This document shows positions 1 to 8,088 of a stretch of 46,032 nucleotides of DNA, in pieces. Made by a program: the position numbers and the translations under genes. The stretch is from Clostridiales bacterium (GTDB taxonomy: Bacteria > Bacillota > Clostridia > Christensenellales > UBA3700), in contig JAAVHS010000020.1 of the NCBI GenBank assembly GCA_014799575.1, forward strand, positions 57,846 through 103,877, given 5' to 3'. Every line of letters starts with the position of its first letter. Position 1 is the first letter of the stretch. The notes under the pieces are model-generated. The model was given only the letters and a program-made list of their open reading frames with translations. It had not been told where the DNA came from and searched no databases.

Positions 1-63
1 AATGCTTGTTCAGAAGGTATGCTCAAAATCGTTTCGCATCTCGTGATGATTGAGCAAGCGTAA
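1..63 (+). CDS. rpmD: 50S ribosomal protein L30 (C-terminal end only)
   Basis: Frame 1 is open from the window edge and ends with TAA at 61-63. The 20 visible residues (ending [15 protein letters not shown]) match the usual L30 C-terminus, where a G-M-x-x-x-V-S-H-L-V segment precedes an acidic tail. L30 binds 23S rRNA in the large subunit. It lies 11 bp upstream of rplO, the standard L30-L15 order of the spc operon. The 5' part is outside the window, so start and length cannot be given. Confidence 0.85.
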   Translation, partial: NACSEGMLKIVSHLVMIEQA

Positions 64-74
64 GGAGAGAAGGT

Positions 75-518
75 ATGAAATTGAGTAATATGGCTCCGGC
101 AGAAGGAGCAAAGACGCAATCCAAAAGACTCGGCAGAGGTATCGGTTCGGGTCTCGGCAAGACTTCCGGCAAAGGTCACAAGGGTCAATGGGCTCGTAGT
201 GGCGGCGGTGTAAGACCCGGCTTTGAAGGCGGTCAAATGCCTCTCGTAAGAAGAATTCCGAAGAGAGGTTTCAACAACGTATTCAAAAAAGAATATTCTA
301 TCGTCAACGTCAGCGCTTTGGAGCAGTTTGACAACGGTACGGTAGTTACAGCAGACCTTCTTTTGGAGAAGGGCGTGCTTAGTAAGGTTGAACCTTATGG
401 TTTGAAGGTTCTTGGCAACGGTACATTAACTAAAAAACTTGAGGTTAAAGCAAACAAATTTACTAAGTCAGCTGCGGAAATAATTGAAAAAGCAGGTGGC
501 AAAGCAGAGGTGCTATAA
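75..518 (+). CDS. rplO: 50S ribosomal protein L15
   Basis: A 147-aa protein of normal L15 length with the glycine/arginine-rich N-terminal extension ([20 protein letters not shown], about residues 18-37) that threads into the large subunit, followed by the conserved F-x-G-G-Q-M-P-L motif and a globular C-terminal domain. An AGGAGAGAAGG ribosome-binding site precedes the ATG at 75. The final A of its TAA is the first base of the secY ATG at 518, giving tight translational coupling. Identity is certain from sequence and gene order. Confidence 0.98.
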   Translation: MKLSNMAPAEGAKTQSKRLGRGIGSGLGKTSGKGHKGQWARSGGGVRPGFEGGQMPLVRRIPKRGFNNVFKKEYSIVNVSALEQFDNGTVVTADLLLEKGVLSKVEPYGLKVLGNGTLTKKLEVKANKFTKSAAEIIEKAGGKAEVL

Positions 519-1852
519 TGTGGCAAACTATTAAAAACGCATTTAGCGATAAAAGCATCAGAAGCAGAATTTTCGCAACTTTCGGAATCCTTTTGGCATT
601 CCGTATAGGTTGCTGGATTCCGCTTCCGGGAATATCCGTTGATTTTTACAGCGCGCAGTTTGACTTGTCAAGCAATGCGACCGGCAACGAGATATTTCAA
701 CTGTTGAGTATGATGAGCGGCGGCTCGATGCAATATTTGACTTTATTTGCATTAGGTATATTGCCATTTATCAACAGTTTTATCATAATGCAGTTGCTCA
801 CACTAATCATTCCTCCGCTTGAAAGACTTTCCAAGCAAGGTGATGAGGGGCGTGAAAAAATTACGATAATTACGAGATACGTTGCAATAGTACTTGCGGT
901 AGTTCAGGCAATCGGTATCGTAGTAGCTTACAAGGATTATATCGATCCTATGTTCGGCGAGGCGAAAGGTTGGTTGACGGCAATAATGCTTATTGCTCTT
1001 CTCGTTGCAGGAAGTACGGTCGTAATGTGGCTTGGCGAAAGAATTACCGAACTCGGTATCGGCAACGGCACGTCGTTGATAATCTTCAGCGGTATCCTGT
1101 CTTCTTTCGGCTTGGCATTGGTCAACACCATTCCGCAAATCAGAAACGATATCACAAAGATTTGGAACTTGTTGGGATATATAGTAGTAGTCTTGTTGCT
1201 GTTCTTGTTTATAGTATTCGTAGACGGCGGCGAGAGAAGAATCAGAGTCAACTACGCAAAGCAAGTAAAAGGCAACAAAATGTACGGCGGACAATCGACC
1301 TTTATTCCGATTAAGGTCAACAGTTCGGGCGTAATGCCTATCATCTTCGCTTCGTCGTTTATGACAATCCCGATGATGATTTTCCAATTCGTAGGAACAG
1401 GTAGTCAAGCCTATATCAACTATATGACGTTCTGCTATCCAAGTACTGGCGGCGGCACGTGGCAATGGGTAGGTTGGGTATTCTACTATTTGGTAATGCT
1501 CGGATTGATTATATTCTTTGCATACTTCTATGCTCAGATACAGTTCAATCCGCAAGACGTAGCGAGAAATCTCCAACAGTACGGCGGTACGATTCAAGGT
1601 ATCAGAGGCGGTAAGCCGACGAGCGATTACCTTGCAAAAATCAACAATAAAATAGTCTTGTTCGGAGCGTTGTTCCTTGGATTCATAGCGATTATCCCTG
1701 CGGCTCTCTTCCAACTTTTGGGTTCGGGCTTGGGAATCACGAACGCAATATCTTCAACGGGTATGCTCATCGCGGTAAGCGTTGCGTTGGAATTCAACAA
1801 ACAACTTGAAGGACAACTTATGATGAAGCACTACAAAGGCTTCCTCAAATAA
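518..1852 (+). CDS. secY: Protein translocase subunit SecY
   Basis: A 444-aa polytopic inner-membrane protein with ten predicted membrane segments. It forms the protein-conducting channel of the Sec translocon with SecE and SecG. Visible family features are the N-terminal R-x-R-I-x-x-T-x-G motif, a plug-region G-I-x-V segment near residue 40, the positively charged cytosolic loop with GGERRIRVNYAKQ (about residues 237-250), and the SecA/ribosome-binding loop containing NPQDVARNLQQYGG near residue 345. Length is normal. The start overlaps the rplO stop, as is common in the spc operon. The two giant surface proteins, the lipoprotein and the SH3 protein in this window are expected clients. Confidence 0.98.
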   Translation: MWQTIKNAFSDKSIRSRIFATFGILLAFRIGCWIPLPGISVDFYSAQFDLSSNATGNEIFQLLSMMSGGSMQYLTLFALGILPFINSFIIMQLLTLIIPPLERLSKQGDEGREKITIITRYVAIVLAVVQAIGIVVAYKDYIDPMFGEAKGWLTAIMLIALLVAGSTVVMWLGERITELGIGNGTSLIIFSGILSSFGLALVNTIPQIRNDITKIWNLLGYIVVVLLLFLFIVFVDGGERRIRVNYAKQVKGNKMYGGQSTFIPIKVNSSGVMPIIFASSFMTIPMMIFQFVGTGSQAYINYMTFCYPSTGGGTWQWVGWVFYYLVMLGLIIFFAYFYAQIQFNPQDVARNLQQYGGTIQGIRGGKPTSDYLAKINNKIVLFGALFLGFIAIIPAALFQLLGSGLGITNAISSTGMLIAVSVALEFNKQLEGQLMMKHYKGFLK

Positions 1853-1863
1853 AGAAGGCTGTT

Positions 1864-2487
1864 ATGAACTTGGTATTTTTAGGCGCGCCGGGTGCCGGCA
1901 AAGGCACTCAGGCGACGCGTATATGCGGCAAGTACAATATACCTCACATATCCACAGGCGATATTTTGAGGGCGAACATCAAGGCGGGTACGCCTTTGGG
2001 CGTGGAGGCTAAGGCTTACATAGACAAGGGACTACTCGTGCCTGACGAAGTCGTTATCGGACTTGTAGAACAAAGACTTGCCGAGGAAGATTGCAAGAAG
2101 GGTTACCTTCTCGACGGTTTTCCGAGGACGCTTGAACAAGCCGAGGCGTTGAGTAAATTCTCCAAAGTTGAGACGGCTGTGAATATTCAAGTAGACGCCG
2201 ATATGGTAGTCGAAAGAATTGCAGGCAGAAGAATGTGCAAATGCGGAGAGAGTTATCATATCTCGTGGTACAACTCCGACAAATGCCAAAAGTGCGGAAG
2301 CGCGTTGTATCAACGCGACGACGACAAAGAAGAAACGGTCAAGGCAAGACTTGAAGTCTATGAAAAGCAGACCGCGCCGCTCATTGAGTATTACGCTAAA
2401 AAGGGCGTGCTCAAAAACGTAGACGGTATGCAAAGTATGGATAAAGTCTTTGAAGACGTCGTGAGGATTTTAGATGATAACGATTAA
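1864..2487 (+). CDS. adk: Adenylate kinase
   Basis: A 207-aa kinase interconverting ATP, AMP and two ADP in the cytosol. The P-loop GAPGAGKGT is at residues 7-15, the AMP-site DGFPRT at 84-89, and the LID domain occupies about 122-154 and ends in YQRDDD. Four LID cysteines (125, 127, 141, 144) indicate a structural zinc, as in many Gram-positive enzymes. Their spacing is unusual: the first pair is C-x-C rather than the common C-x2-C, and the interval to the second pair is 13 residues, shorter than usual. The last 14 bp overlap map in another frame. The adk-map pair after secY is classic Firmicutes order. Confidence 0.97.
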   Translation: MNLVFLGAPGAGKGTQATRICGKYNIPHISTGDILRANIKAGTPLGVEAKAYIDKGLLVPDEVVIGLVEQRLAEEDCKKGYLLDGFPRTLEQAEALSKFSKVETAVNIQVDADMVVERIAGRRMCKCGESYHISWYNSDKCQKCGSALYQRDDDKEETVKARLEVYEKQTAPLIEYYAKKGVLKNVDGMQSMDKVFEDVVRILDDND

Positions 2488-3220
2488 GACGCCTAATGAA
2501 ATCGAATTGATGCGTAAGGCAAATCAAATTGTCAGAGATACTCTCGATATGTTGCAAGACGTCATCAAAGAAGGAATGACGACGGCGCAACTCGATAAGT
2601 TGGCTCACGACTTCATCATCAAGTGCGACGCGAAACCGTCCTTTCTAGGATACGGCGGATTTCCCGCGTCGATATGCACTTCGGTAAACGAGCAAGTCGT
2701 GCACGGAATACCTTCTGCAAAGACCGTAATCAAAGAAGGCGACATTGTCAGCGTTGACTGTGGAAGTATCTACAAAGGTTACAACGGCGACGCGGCAAGG
2801 ACTTTCGAGATAGGCAAAGTCAGCGAGGAAAAACACAAACTCGTCGAAGTTACTAAACAGTCTTTCTTCGAGGGAGTGAAAATTCTCAAAGAGGGCGTAA
2901 GACTTGGCGATTTGGGCTACGCGATACAAAGCTACGCAGAAAGCTTTGGCTACGGAGTGGTAAGAGATTTGGTAGGTCACGGCATCGGCAAAGAGATGCA
3001 CGAAGACCCGCAAGTCCCCAACTACGGACGGCAAGGTCACGGCATGAGGCTCAAAAAGAATATGACTATCGCCATTGAACCTATGATAAATATGGGTACT
3101 CACAAAGTCTACGTGCTTGACGACGATTGGACAATCGTTACGGCGGACAATTTGCCGTCGGCGCACTACGAAAACACCGTATTGATAACCGAAGAGGGAG
3201 TGGAAATACTCTCGTTGTGA
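2474..3220 (+). CDS. map: Type I methionine aminopeptidase
   Basis: A 248-aa single-domain pita-bread-fold peptidase that removes the initiator methionine from new proteins. Metal-ligand segments are visible: DCGSIYKGYNGD (two aspartates), a histidine in LVGHGIG, a glutamate in IEPMIN, and the terminal E in the NTVLIT-E-EG strand. The length and lack of an N-terminal SH3/zinc extension fit the bacterial type Ia form. The ATG lies inside the 3' end of adk (14-bp overlap), implying translational coupling. It is followed by the KOW gene and infA, the usual Clostridia arrangement. Confidence 0.97.
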   Translation: MITIKTPNEIELMRKANQIVRDTLDMLQDVIKEGMTTAQLDKLAHDFIIKCDAKPSFLGYGGFPASICTSVNEQVVHGIPSAKTVIKEGDIVSVDCGSIYKGYNGDAARTFEIGKVSEEKHKLVEVTKQSFFEGVKILKEGVRLGDLGYAIQSYAESFGYGVVRDLVGHGIGKEMHEDPQVPNYGRQGHGMRLKKNMTIAIEPMINMGTHKVYVLDDDWTIVTADNLPSAHYENTVLITEEGVEILSL

Positions 3221-3227
3221 GGCGAAA

Positions 3228-3473
3228 ATGAGCGTTAAAGTAGGAGACGTCGTAATATCCAAAAGAGGACACGACAGCAAAAAGACCTTTATAGTAGTCG
3301 CTACGCTGAACGAGAACTACGTTTTGATAGCGGACGGCAAGTCGCGAAAGTTGGCTTCGCCCAAGCAGAAGAACGTTAAACATCTTAAAGTATTGACTGA
3401 GGCAAAAGGTCTAGACGCAATAGTCGACGATAAGAGTATTGAGAGCGTACTCAAACAAATGCAGACTGAATAA
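3228..3473 (+). CDS. KOW-domain RNA-binding protein
   Basis: A small 81-aa basic protein. The N-terminal 30 or so residues ([22 protein letters not shown]) form a KOW motif, with the hydrophobic-G-D-x-V pattern and a basic loop seen in L14e/L6e-like and NusG-type RNA binders. Proteins of this kind sit between map and infA in many Clostridia and are usually annotated as ribosomal L14e-like; their exact role is not established. It lies 7 bp after map and 13 bp before infA, so it is co-transcribed. An RNA or ribosome association is inferred from the fold and context. Confidence 0.88.
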   Translation: MSVKVGDVVISKRGHDSKKTFIVVATLNENYVLIADGKSRKLASPKQKNVKHLKVLTEAKGLDAIVDDKSIESVLKQMQTE

Positions 3474-3486
3474 ACAGGAGGTATTT

Positions 3487-3708
3487 ATGTCTAAGGAAGA
3501 CGTAATCGAGGCTGAGGGAAAAGTAATAGAAGTATTGCCAAACACCAATTTCAGGGTTGAGTTGTCCAACGGACACGTCATAGTTGCTTATCTTTCGGGA
3601 AAATTGAGAAAGAACTATATCAAAATTCTCGAAGGCGACGCAGTAAAAGTAGAATTAAGTCCATACGATTTGACAAAGGGTAGAATAGTATGGCGTAATA
3701 AGAACTAA
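3487..3708 (+). CDS. infA: Translation initiation factor IF-1
   Basis: A 73-aa single S1/OB-fold protein that binds the ribosomal A site during initiation. It starts [13 protein letters not shown] and carries the typical F-R-V-E-L-S-N-G-H and [12 protein letters not shown] segments. The ATG at 3487 is chosen because ACAGGAGG lies 7 bp upstream and the protein then has the standard length. A longer in-frame ORF from 3439 would run back into the preceding gene and add residues not seen in the family. Confidence 0.97.
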   Translation: MSKEDVIEAEGKVIEVLPNTNFRVELSNGHVIVAYLSGKLRKNYIKILEGDAVKVELSPYDLTKGRIVWRNKN

Positions 3709-3722
3709 CGGAGGATATAACA

Positions 3723-3839
3723 ATGAAAGTTAGACCATCAGTAAAACCGATGTGCGACAAGTGCAAGGTTATAAAGAGAAACGGAGCCGTAATGATTATT
3801 TGCTCCAAATACAAGAAGCATAAGCAAAAACAAGGCTAA
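3723..3839 (+). CDS. rpmJ: 50S ribosomal protein L36 (zinc-ribbon form)
   Basis: A 38-aa protein, [11 protein letters not shown]..., of typical L36 length. It has the C+ zinc-ribbon residues Cys11, Cys14, Cys27 and His33, indicating that it binds zinc and is not the zinc-independent paralogue. The ribosome-binding site GGAGGA is 8 bp upstream. It follows infA as in nearly all Firmicutes and appears to end the first transcription unit, because a new promoter lies about 100 bp downstream. Confidence 0.96.
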   Translation: MKVRPSVKPMCDKCKVIKRNGAVMIICSKYKKHKQKQG

Positions 3840-3869
3840 GAGTTAAACTCTTAAACATAAAATCGGCAA

Positions 3870-3899
3870 AAAGGATTATGGAAACCCCATAATTCCTTT
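3870..3899 (+). terminator. Imperfect hairpin after rpmJ (weak terminator?)
   Basis: The arm AAAGGATTATGG pairs with CCATAATTCCTTT across a short loop, with one bulged base. There is no clean uridine run after it (TATTGCG follows), so it may be a weak terminator or a processing site between the spc-like and alpha-like units, not an efficient stop. Confidence 0.35.
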
Positions 3900-3937
3900 A
3901 TTGCGTAAAAAAAGATAAAGAAAATGTGTTATAACGC

Positions 3938-3966
3938 TTGCAAGATTTATTAAATCGTGTTATAAT
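3938..3966 (+). promoter_or_regulatory. Alpha-operon promoter (rpsM)
   Basis: TTGCAA at 3938-3943 and TATAAT at 3961-3966 are separated by exactly 17 bp, a near-consensus housekeeping promoter. Transcription from about 3973 would give a leader of roughly 127 nt before rpsM. That leader contains a GTTGT...ACAAC hairpin near 4012-4033 and could be the binding site for S4 feedback as in other alpha operons, but no specific S4 motif could be confirmed. Confidence 0.75.
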
Positions 3967-4099
3967 ACCCACGCAAAATAGACATTAATCGTTGGGGAGC
4001 GGCTAATAGGTTGTTTCATTCCAAATACAACAGACAATCTAACTTCTCATAGCGTTTAATAATATAATAAACATTTTATTAAATTATTGGAGGTATCAA

Positions 4100-4471
4100 A
4101 TGGCTCGTATTAGTGGCGTTGATTTGCCAAATGAGAAAAGAGTTGAAATCGGACTTACCTATATCTACGGTATCGGTAGAGTTACGTCCAACAAGATTCT
4201 CGCTGATACAGGTATAAATCCTGACACAAGAGTCAGAGATTTGACTGATGAGGAAGTAAACAAGATTCGTGAGTACATCGACCACAACAACATTATGGTT
4301 GAAGGCGATTTGAAGCGCGAAATCAAGATGAACATCAAGAGATTGCAAGAAATAGGTTGTTACCGCGGCGTAAGACACCGCAAGGGATTGCCTGTTCGCG
4401 GTCAGAGTACGAAGCAAAACGCTCGTACAAGAAAAGGTCCGAAGAAGACCGTTAGCCGTAAGAAGAAATAA
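4100..4471 (+). CDS. rpsM: 30S ribosomal protein S13
   Basis: A 123-aa small-subunit head protein that contacts 16S rRNA, the P-site tRNA and the intersubunit bridge. It begins [10 protein letters not shown], contains the helix-hairpin-helix [12 protein letters not shown] and ends with the conserved RGLPVRGQ-type segment (here [19 protein letters not shown]) and a lysine-rich tail. The ribosome-binding site TTGGAGG is 8 bp upstream. It is the first gene after the 3938-3966 promoter and opens the S13-S11-S4-RpoA-L17 cluster. Confidence 0.98.
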   Translation: MARISGVDLPNEKRVEIGLTYIYGIGRVTSNKILADTGINPDTRVRDLTDEEVNKIREYIDHNNIMVEGDLKREIKMNIKRLQEIGCYRGVRHRKGLPVRGQSTKQNARTRKGPKKTVSRKKK

Positions 4472-4484
4472 GGAGGAGTGAGAA

Positions 4485-4880
4485 ATGGCAGTTGCTAAAA
4501 AAGTTACTAAAAAGCGTGTAGCAAACAAGCGTCGCGGTGAGAACGGATGCGCTCATATCCACGCCTCTTTCAACAACACCATCGTTACGATTACCGACAC
4601 TCAAGGTAACGCAATCAGTTGGTCGAGCGCAGGCAAGCTTCAACTTAGAGGAAGCAAGAAGTCCACGCCGTTTGCCGCTCAAATCGTGAGCGAAGACGCA
4701 GGCAAAGTTGCATACGACGCAGGTGTTAGAAACGTGGAAGTTTACGTTAAGGGACCGGGTAGCGGTAGAGAATCCGCAATCAGAGCCCTTCAAAACGTGG
4801 GATTGAACGTTACTCTTATCAAAGACGTTTCCCCAATCCCTCACAACGGCTGTCGCCCACCAAAGCGCAGAAGACTCTAA
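4485..4880 (+). CDS. rpsK: 30S ribosomal protein S11
   Basis: A 131-aa protein of the 30S platform. The core [19 protein letters not shown] and the C-terminal [12 protein letters not shown] are diagnostic. It starts 13 bp after rpsM with an AGGAGGAG ribosome-binding site, and is followed 21 bp later by rpsD. Length and order are normal. Confidence 0.98.
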   Translation: MAVAKKVTKKRVANKRRGENGCAHIHASFNNTIVTITDTQGNAISWSSAGKLQLRGSKKSTPFAAQIVSEDAGKVAYDAGVRNVEVYVKGPGSGRESAIRALQNVGLNVTLIKDVSPIPHNGCRPPKRRRL

Positions 4881-4901
4881 TATAGGAGGTTAAGCAAGAA
4901 T

Positions 4902-5525
4902 ATGGCTAGATATACAGGTCCTGATTGTCGTCAATGCAGACGCGAGGGCGAAAAATTATTTTTGAAAGGCGATAAATGTTATTCGGAAAAGTGTCCTTTT
5001 GTTAAGAACAGCACTCCTCCGGGACAACACGGCGCCGCTCGTAAGAAAAACAGCGAATACGCAACACAGTTGAGAGAAAAGCAAAAGACCAAGAGAATTT
5101 ACGGTCTTTGCGAAAAGCAATTCAGAGGATATTATGACAAAGCCGAAAAGATGCGCGGCATCACCGGTGAAAACATGCTCATTCTTCTCGAAAGAAGACT
5201 TGACAACACCGTTTACCGTCTTGGTTTGGCGTCCTCTCGTTCGATGGCTAGACAAATCGTATCTCACGGTTTGATTACAGTCAACGGAAATTGCGTAAAC
5301 ATTCCGTCTTTCCTCGTAAAGAAAGGCGACGTAATAAGCGTAAAGGAAAACAAAGCCGATAAGAAAGTATTCAGCGGTATCAAAGAAGCTAAGACACTCA
5401 ATCTTCCGAAGTGGTTGACTTTTGACAATGCAACGATGACCGGTAAAGTCGTAGAGTTGCCTGAGAGAGCAGACGTTGAGCAAAAGATTGAAGAGCACAT
5501 GATCGTCGAGTTGTATTCGAAATAA
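4902..5525 (+). CDS. rpsD: 30S ribosomal protein S4 (cysteine/zinc form)
   Basis: A 207-aa primary rRNA-binding protein. The N-terminus (residues 2-35) carries four cysteines as C-x2-C then a later C-x5-C pair, i.e. the C+ zinc-binding form common in Clostridia. The S4 RNA-binding domain follows at about residues 97-160 ([20 protein letters not shown]...). In Gammaproteobacteria S4 represses the alpha operon; here it is encoded within that operon, but no leader target could be proven. It has an AGGAGG ribosome-binding site and is followed 46 bp later by rpoA. Confidence 0.97.
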   Translation: MARYTGPDCRQCRREGEKLFLKGDKCYSEKCPFVKNSTPPGQHGAARKKNSEYATQLREKQKTKRIYGLCEKQFRGYYDKAEKMRGITGENMLILLERRLDNTVYRLGLASSRSMARQIVSHGLITVNGNCVNIPSFLVKKGDVISVKENKADKKVFSGIKEAKTLNLPKWLTFDNATMTGKVVELPERADVEQKIEEHMIVELYSK

Positions 5526-5571
5526 TAATACGCCTTGACGTCACGTCAAATCATTGAAAAGGAGGCTTACA

Positions 5572-6525
5572 ATGATAGAAATTCAAAAACCAAATATAAA
5601 CAGAGAAGATATTGAAGTCGGCAGAAAGACAAGATACGAGATTGAACCGCTTGAAAGAGGTTTCGGTACTACTCTCGGCAACAGCCTTAGAAGAATCCTT
5701 TTGGGCGCATTGCCGGGCGCTGCCCCCATCGGTATTAGAATACACGGCGTTCAACACGAGTTTTCTTCTATCGCAGGTATCAAGGAAGACGTAACCGACA
5801 TTATCCTCAACGTTAAAGGTCTTGCTATCAAGGCTTACACCGAGGATAAGAACTTCAAACATCTCTGCACTATCAATAAATATACTGCAGGCGTAGTTAC
5901 CGCAGGCGACATTGTTCACGGCGACGAAATCGAGATTTTGAATCCTGACCTTGAAATTTGTACTCTCGACGAGGGCGCAAGCTTGGAAATGGAAATCTAC
6001 GTTGGCGTTGGCAGAGGCTACGTAAGCGCAAGCGAGAACAAGGACGAAGAGCAAGGTATCGGATATATCCCCGTTGACTCTATCTTCACGCCGGTAATCG
6101 CAGCAAGTTATCAGGTAGAGAGCACCAGAAAAGGACAAGACATCAATTTTGACAAACTCACGATTGACGTCACCACCGACGGCACTGCTACCCCTAATGA
6201 AGTAATAAGTTTGTCAGCAAAGATTATGAACGACCACCTCGGTATCTTCGTAAGACTTGTAGACAATATGGCAGACAAGGAAATTTTGATCTCGCAAGAC
6301 AACGAATCGCAAGCTAAGATTTACGAAATGGTAATCGAAGATTTGGATTTGTCCGTAAGATCTTACAACTGTCTTAGAAGAGCAGGTATCAATACCGTTA
6401 AGGATTTGATTGAAAAGACAGAAGACGACATGCTCAAGGTTAGAAATCTCGGTAAGAAGTCCCTTGAGGAAGTTATGAAGAAAATCGACGACCTTGGTCT
6501 TAAACTCAAAGACAAGGATGAATAA
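5572..6525 (+). CDS. rpoA: RNA polymerase alpha subunit
   Basis: A 317-aa subunit that dimerises to start polymerase assembly. The N-terminal domain includes the conserved P-L-E-R-G-F-G-T-T-L-G-N-S-L-R-R-I-L-L segment. The C-terminal domain (about residues 245-310, LDLSVRSYNCLRRAGINTVKDL...) is the helix-hairpin-helix module that binds UP elements and activators. ATG at 5572 is preferred over an in-frame TTG at 5554 because AAAAGGAGG lies 7 bp upstream and MIEIQKPN matches the family start. The gene at 20921 carries a domain resembling this C-terminal module. Confidence 0.98.
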   Translation: MIEIQKPNINREDIEVGRKTRYEIEPLERGFGTTLGNSLRRILLGALPGAAPIGIRIHGVQHEFSSIAGIKEDVTDIILNVKGLAIKAYTEDKNFKHLCTINKYTAGVVTAGDIVHGDEIEILNPDLEICTLDEGASLEMEIYVGVGRGYVSASENKDEEQGIGYIPVDSIFTPVIAASYQVESTRKGQDINFDKLTIDVTTDGTATPNEVISLSAKIMNDHLGIFVRLVDNMADKEILISQDNESQAKIYEMVIEDLDLSVRSYNCLRRAGINTVKDLIEKTEDDMLKVRNLGKKSLEEVMKKIDDLGLKLKDKDE

Positions 6526-6542
6526 TTAGGAGGTAGAGAAAA

Positions 6543-7052
6543 ATGGCAAGAAAGTTGGGTAGAACAGCCGAAGAAAGAATGGCCATAATTAGAAATCAAG
6601 CCTCAGAACTATTGTGGTACGGTTCAATCGAGACCACAGTTGACAGAGCAAAAGAGGTTAGAAGTTACGCTGAGAGCATGTTGACTCTCGCGATCAACAC
6701 CTATGAAGATACCGTAAAGGTCACCAAGACCGTTAAGAATGAAAAGGGCGACAAAGTTGAAATGGAATTCGTCAACGACGGACCGAAGAAACTCGCCGCT
6801 AGAAGAAAACTTATGGCAAGCTTGAGAGACCTTCAAGAAATCAAAGCCGAAGGCGAAAAGAAAGCGGACTTCAAGGCAAGAACAAAAGACGTTAAGCATC
6901 CGCTTATCGAGAAGATTTTCAGAGAGCACGCAGTATTTTACGCTGACAGAGCCAACAAACTCGGTCAAAAGGGCGGATATACTCGTATAATCAAACTCGG
7001 TCAAAGACGCGGCGACGGCGCTGAAATGGCTAAACTTGAGTTGGTTAAGTAA
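6543..7052 (+). CDS. rplQ: 50S ribosomal protein L17 with internal insertions
   Basis: The ends match L17 well: MARKLGRTAEERMAIIRN at the N-terminus, I-E-T-T-x-x-R-A-K-E-V-R near residue 30, and GGYTRIIKLGQRRGDGAEMAKLEL at the C-terminus. At 169 aa it is about 50 residues longer than the roughly 110-130-aa form typical of bacteria. The extra sequence is charged and lies in the middle, at about residues 52-78 and 90-112. AGGAGG sits 9 bp upstream. It is the last gene before the terminator at 7075. Confidence 0.95.
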   Translation: MARKLGRTAEERMAIIRNQASELLWYGSIETTVDRAKEVRSYAESMLTLAINTYEDTVKVTKTVKNEKGDKVEMEFVNDGPKKLAARRKLMASLRDLQEIKAEGEKKADFKARTKDVKHPLIEKIFREHAVFYADRANKLGQKGGYTRIIKLGQRRGDGAEMAKLELVK

Positions 7053-7074
7053 AATTTAGTTAGTTCTATTAAAA

Positions 7075-7105
7075 GGAAGCGGTAAATTCACCGCTTTCTT
7101 TTTTT
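7075..7105 (+). terminator. Intrinsic terminator of the alpha operon
   Basis: GGAAGCGGT (7075-7083) pairs with ACCGCTTTC (7090-7098) through a 6-nt loop, with one G-U pair, followed by seven T residues. It lies 22 bp after rplQ. Confidence 0.92.
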
Positions 7106-7164
7106 ATGTCAAGCGGAAACGCAATCTCATCAATATTGATTAGATAAAATATAAATAAATATGA

Positions 7165-7262
7165 AAGTGAAAAGTGATTTAAAAAGTTTTGAAATAGTGT
7201 TTGAGTTTTGAGAAAGTTGTGTTTTTAGTGAATAGTGATTTAGTAAAGTAGTGAATAGTGAT
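7165..7262. repeat. Short imperfect repeats of AGTGAATAGTGAT
   Basis: Three related words occur in the AT-rich gap between rplQ and the recombinase gene: AAGTGAAAAGTGATTT at about 7165-7180, TAGTGAATAGTGATTTA at 7226-7242 and TAGTGAATAGTGATGAA from 7249. They may be protein-binding sites or slippage products. No gene is seen between 7106 and 7301. Confidence 0.45.
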
Positions 7263-7301
7263 GAATTAAAGGAAATTAAAGGGGTATTAGGTGGTGGTTT
7301 G

Positions 7302-7937
7302 CTACATTAGGCTTCCTTCGTAAAGGTCGTATTCGGTCAGCATACTATTGTAAGTGCCTAGGTGATAGAAGAAAGTGGACTGTTTCATATTCAGCAAGTC
7401 GAGCGCTTCGGGTAGTGTGATGAGTTTTCTGTTGTATTCCTCCGCGACTTTTATGAAATCCGACGTGAATGCCTTTTTAGGTCGTCCGAACCGCGTTCCT
7501 GCCTGCTTTGCCAGCGCGATACCTTCCGCTTGCCTGATTCGTATGTTGGCTCTTTCGTTTTCCGCTACGAATGATAGCACCTGCAATACGATATCGGCGA
7601 TAAACCTTCCGACCAGGTTGTCCGCTTTTTCTCTCGTGTCGAGGAGCGGCATATCAAGTACGACTATATTTGCGCCAATCTTGTGAGTGATTTTGCTCCA
7701 TTCGGATATTATCATCTCGTAGTTGCGACCTAGCCTGTCGATTGACTTTATTACAAGCAGGTCACCTTCCCGCAGTCGCCGTATCAGACGTAAGTAATTT
7801 TTTCGTTCAAAATCTTTGCCGCTTTGTTTGTCGATAAAGATTTGCTTCTCGGGGATACCGAATTTGATGAGATCTTTTAGTTGTCTGCCCGGGTTTTGGT
7901 CTGATGACGAAACTCGGGCATAACCGTATTGTGCCAT
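7302..7937 (-). CDS. Small serine recombinase (resolvase/invertase family)
   Basis: A 211-aa resolvase/invertase family enzyme. It starts MAQYGYARVSSSDQN, with Arg8 and the nucleophile Ser10 in the signature Y-A-R-V-S, followed by DRLGRN-type arginines and the long E helix (ENERANIRIRQAEG). After RFGRPKK comes a C-terminal helix-turn-helix of about 45 residues. Such enzymes cut both strands at short dyads and perform resolution or inversion. The ATG at 7937 has AGGAGG 7 bp upstream; an in-frame extension to 8036 has no family match. It is divergent from the giant surface gene, with the inverted-repeat cassette between them, so DNA invertase is the most likely role. It lacks the large domains of phage integrases and has no IS607-type partner. 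Confidence 0.93.
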   Translation of the reverse strand: MAQYGYARVSSSDQNPGRQLKDLIKFGIPEKQIFIDKQSGKDFERKNYLRLIRRLREGDLLVIKSIDRLGRNYEMIISEWSKITHKIGANIVVLDMPLLDTREKADNLVGRFIADIVLQVLSFVAENERANIRIRQAEGIALAKQAGTRFGRPKKAFTSDFIKVAEEYNRKLITLPEALDLLNMKQSTFFYHLGTYNSMLTEYDLYEGSLM

Positions 7938-8046
7938 GTAAATTCCTCCTGTAAAAAATGTAGATATGTTAAGAATATCAAATTTTTTGAGAAAAATACA
8001 GTTTTTTGACGAAAAAAGTCGAGAAAAATTTTGCAAAAAATGTAGA

Positions 8047-8076
8047 AATATATAATTAGTCTACAATAAATGTCAA
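8047..8076 (-). promoter_or_regulatory. Promoter of the serine recombinase gene
   Basis: On the minus strand TTGACA (8071-8076) and TATATT (8047-8052) are spaced 18 bp. It lies just outside the left inverted repeat, so this promoter would not move if the segment inverts. The leader of about 100 nt is AT-rich and contains two AAAAAATGTAGAWATAT-like words (near 7952 and 8035 on the plus strand). Confidence 0.6.
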
Positions 8077-8088
8077 AAAATTCCAAAT

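Noticed and set aside
7302..7937. Recombinase as part of a transposon
   Set aside because: No transposase partner, terminal repeats or target duplication was found around it; its placement beside the inverted-repeat promoter favours an invertase role.
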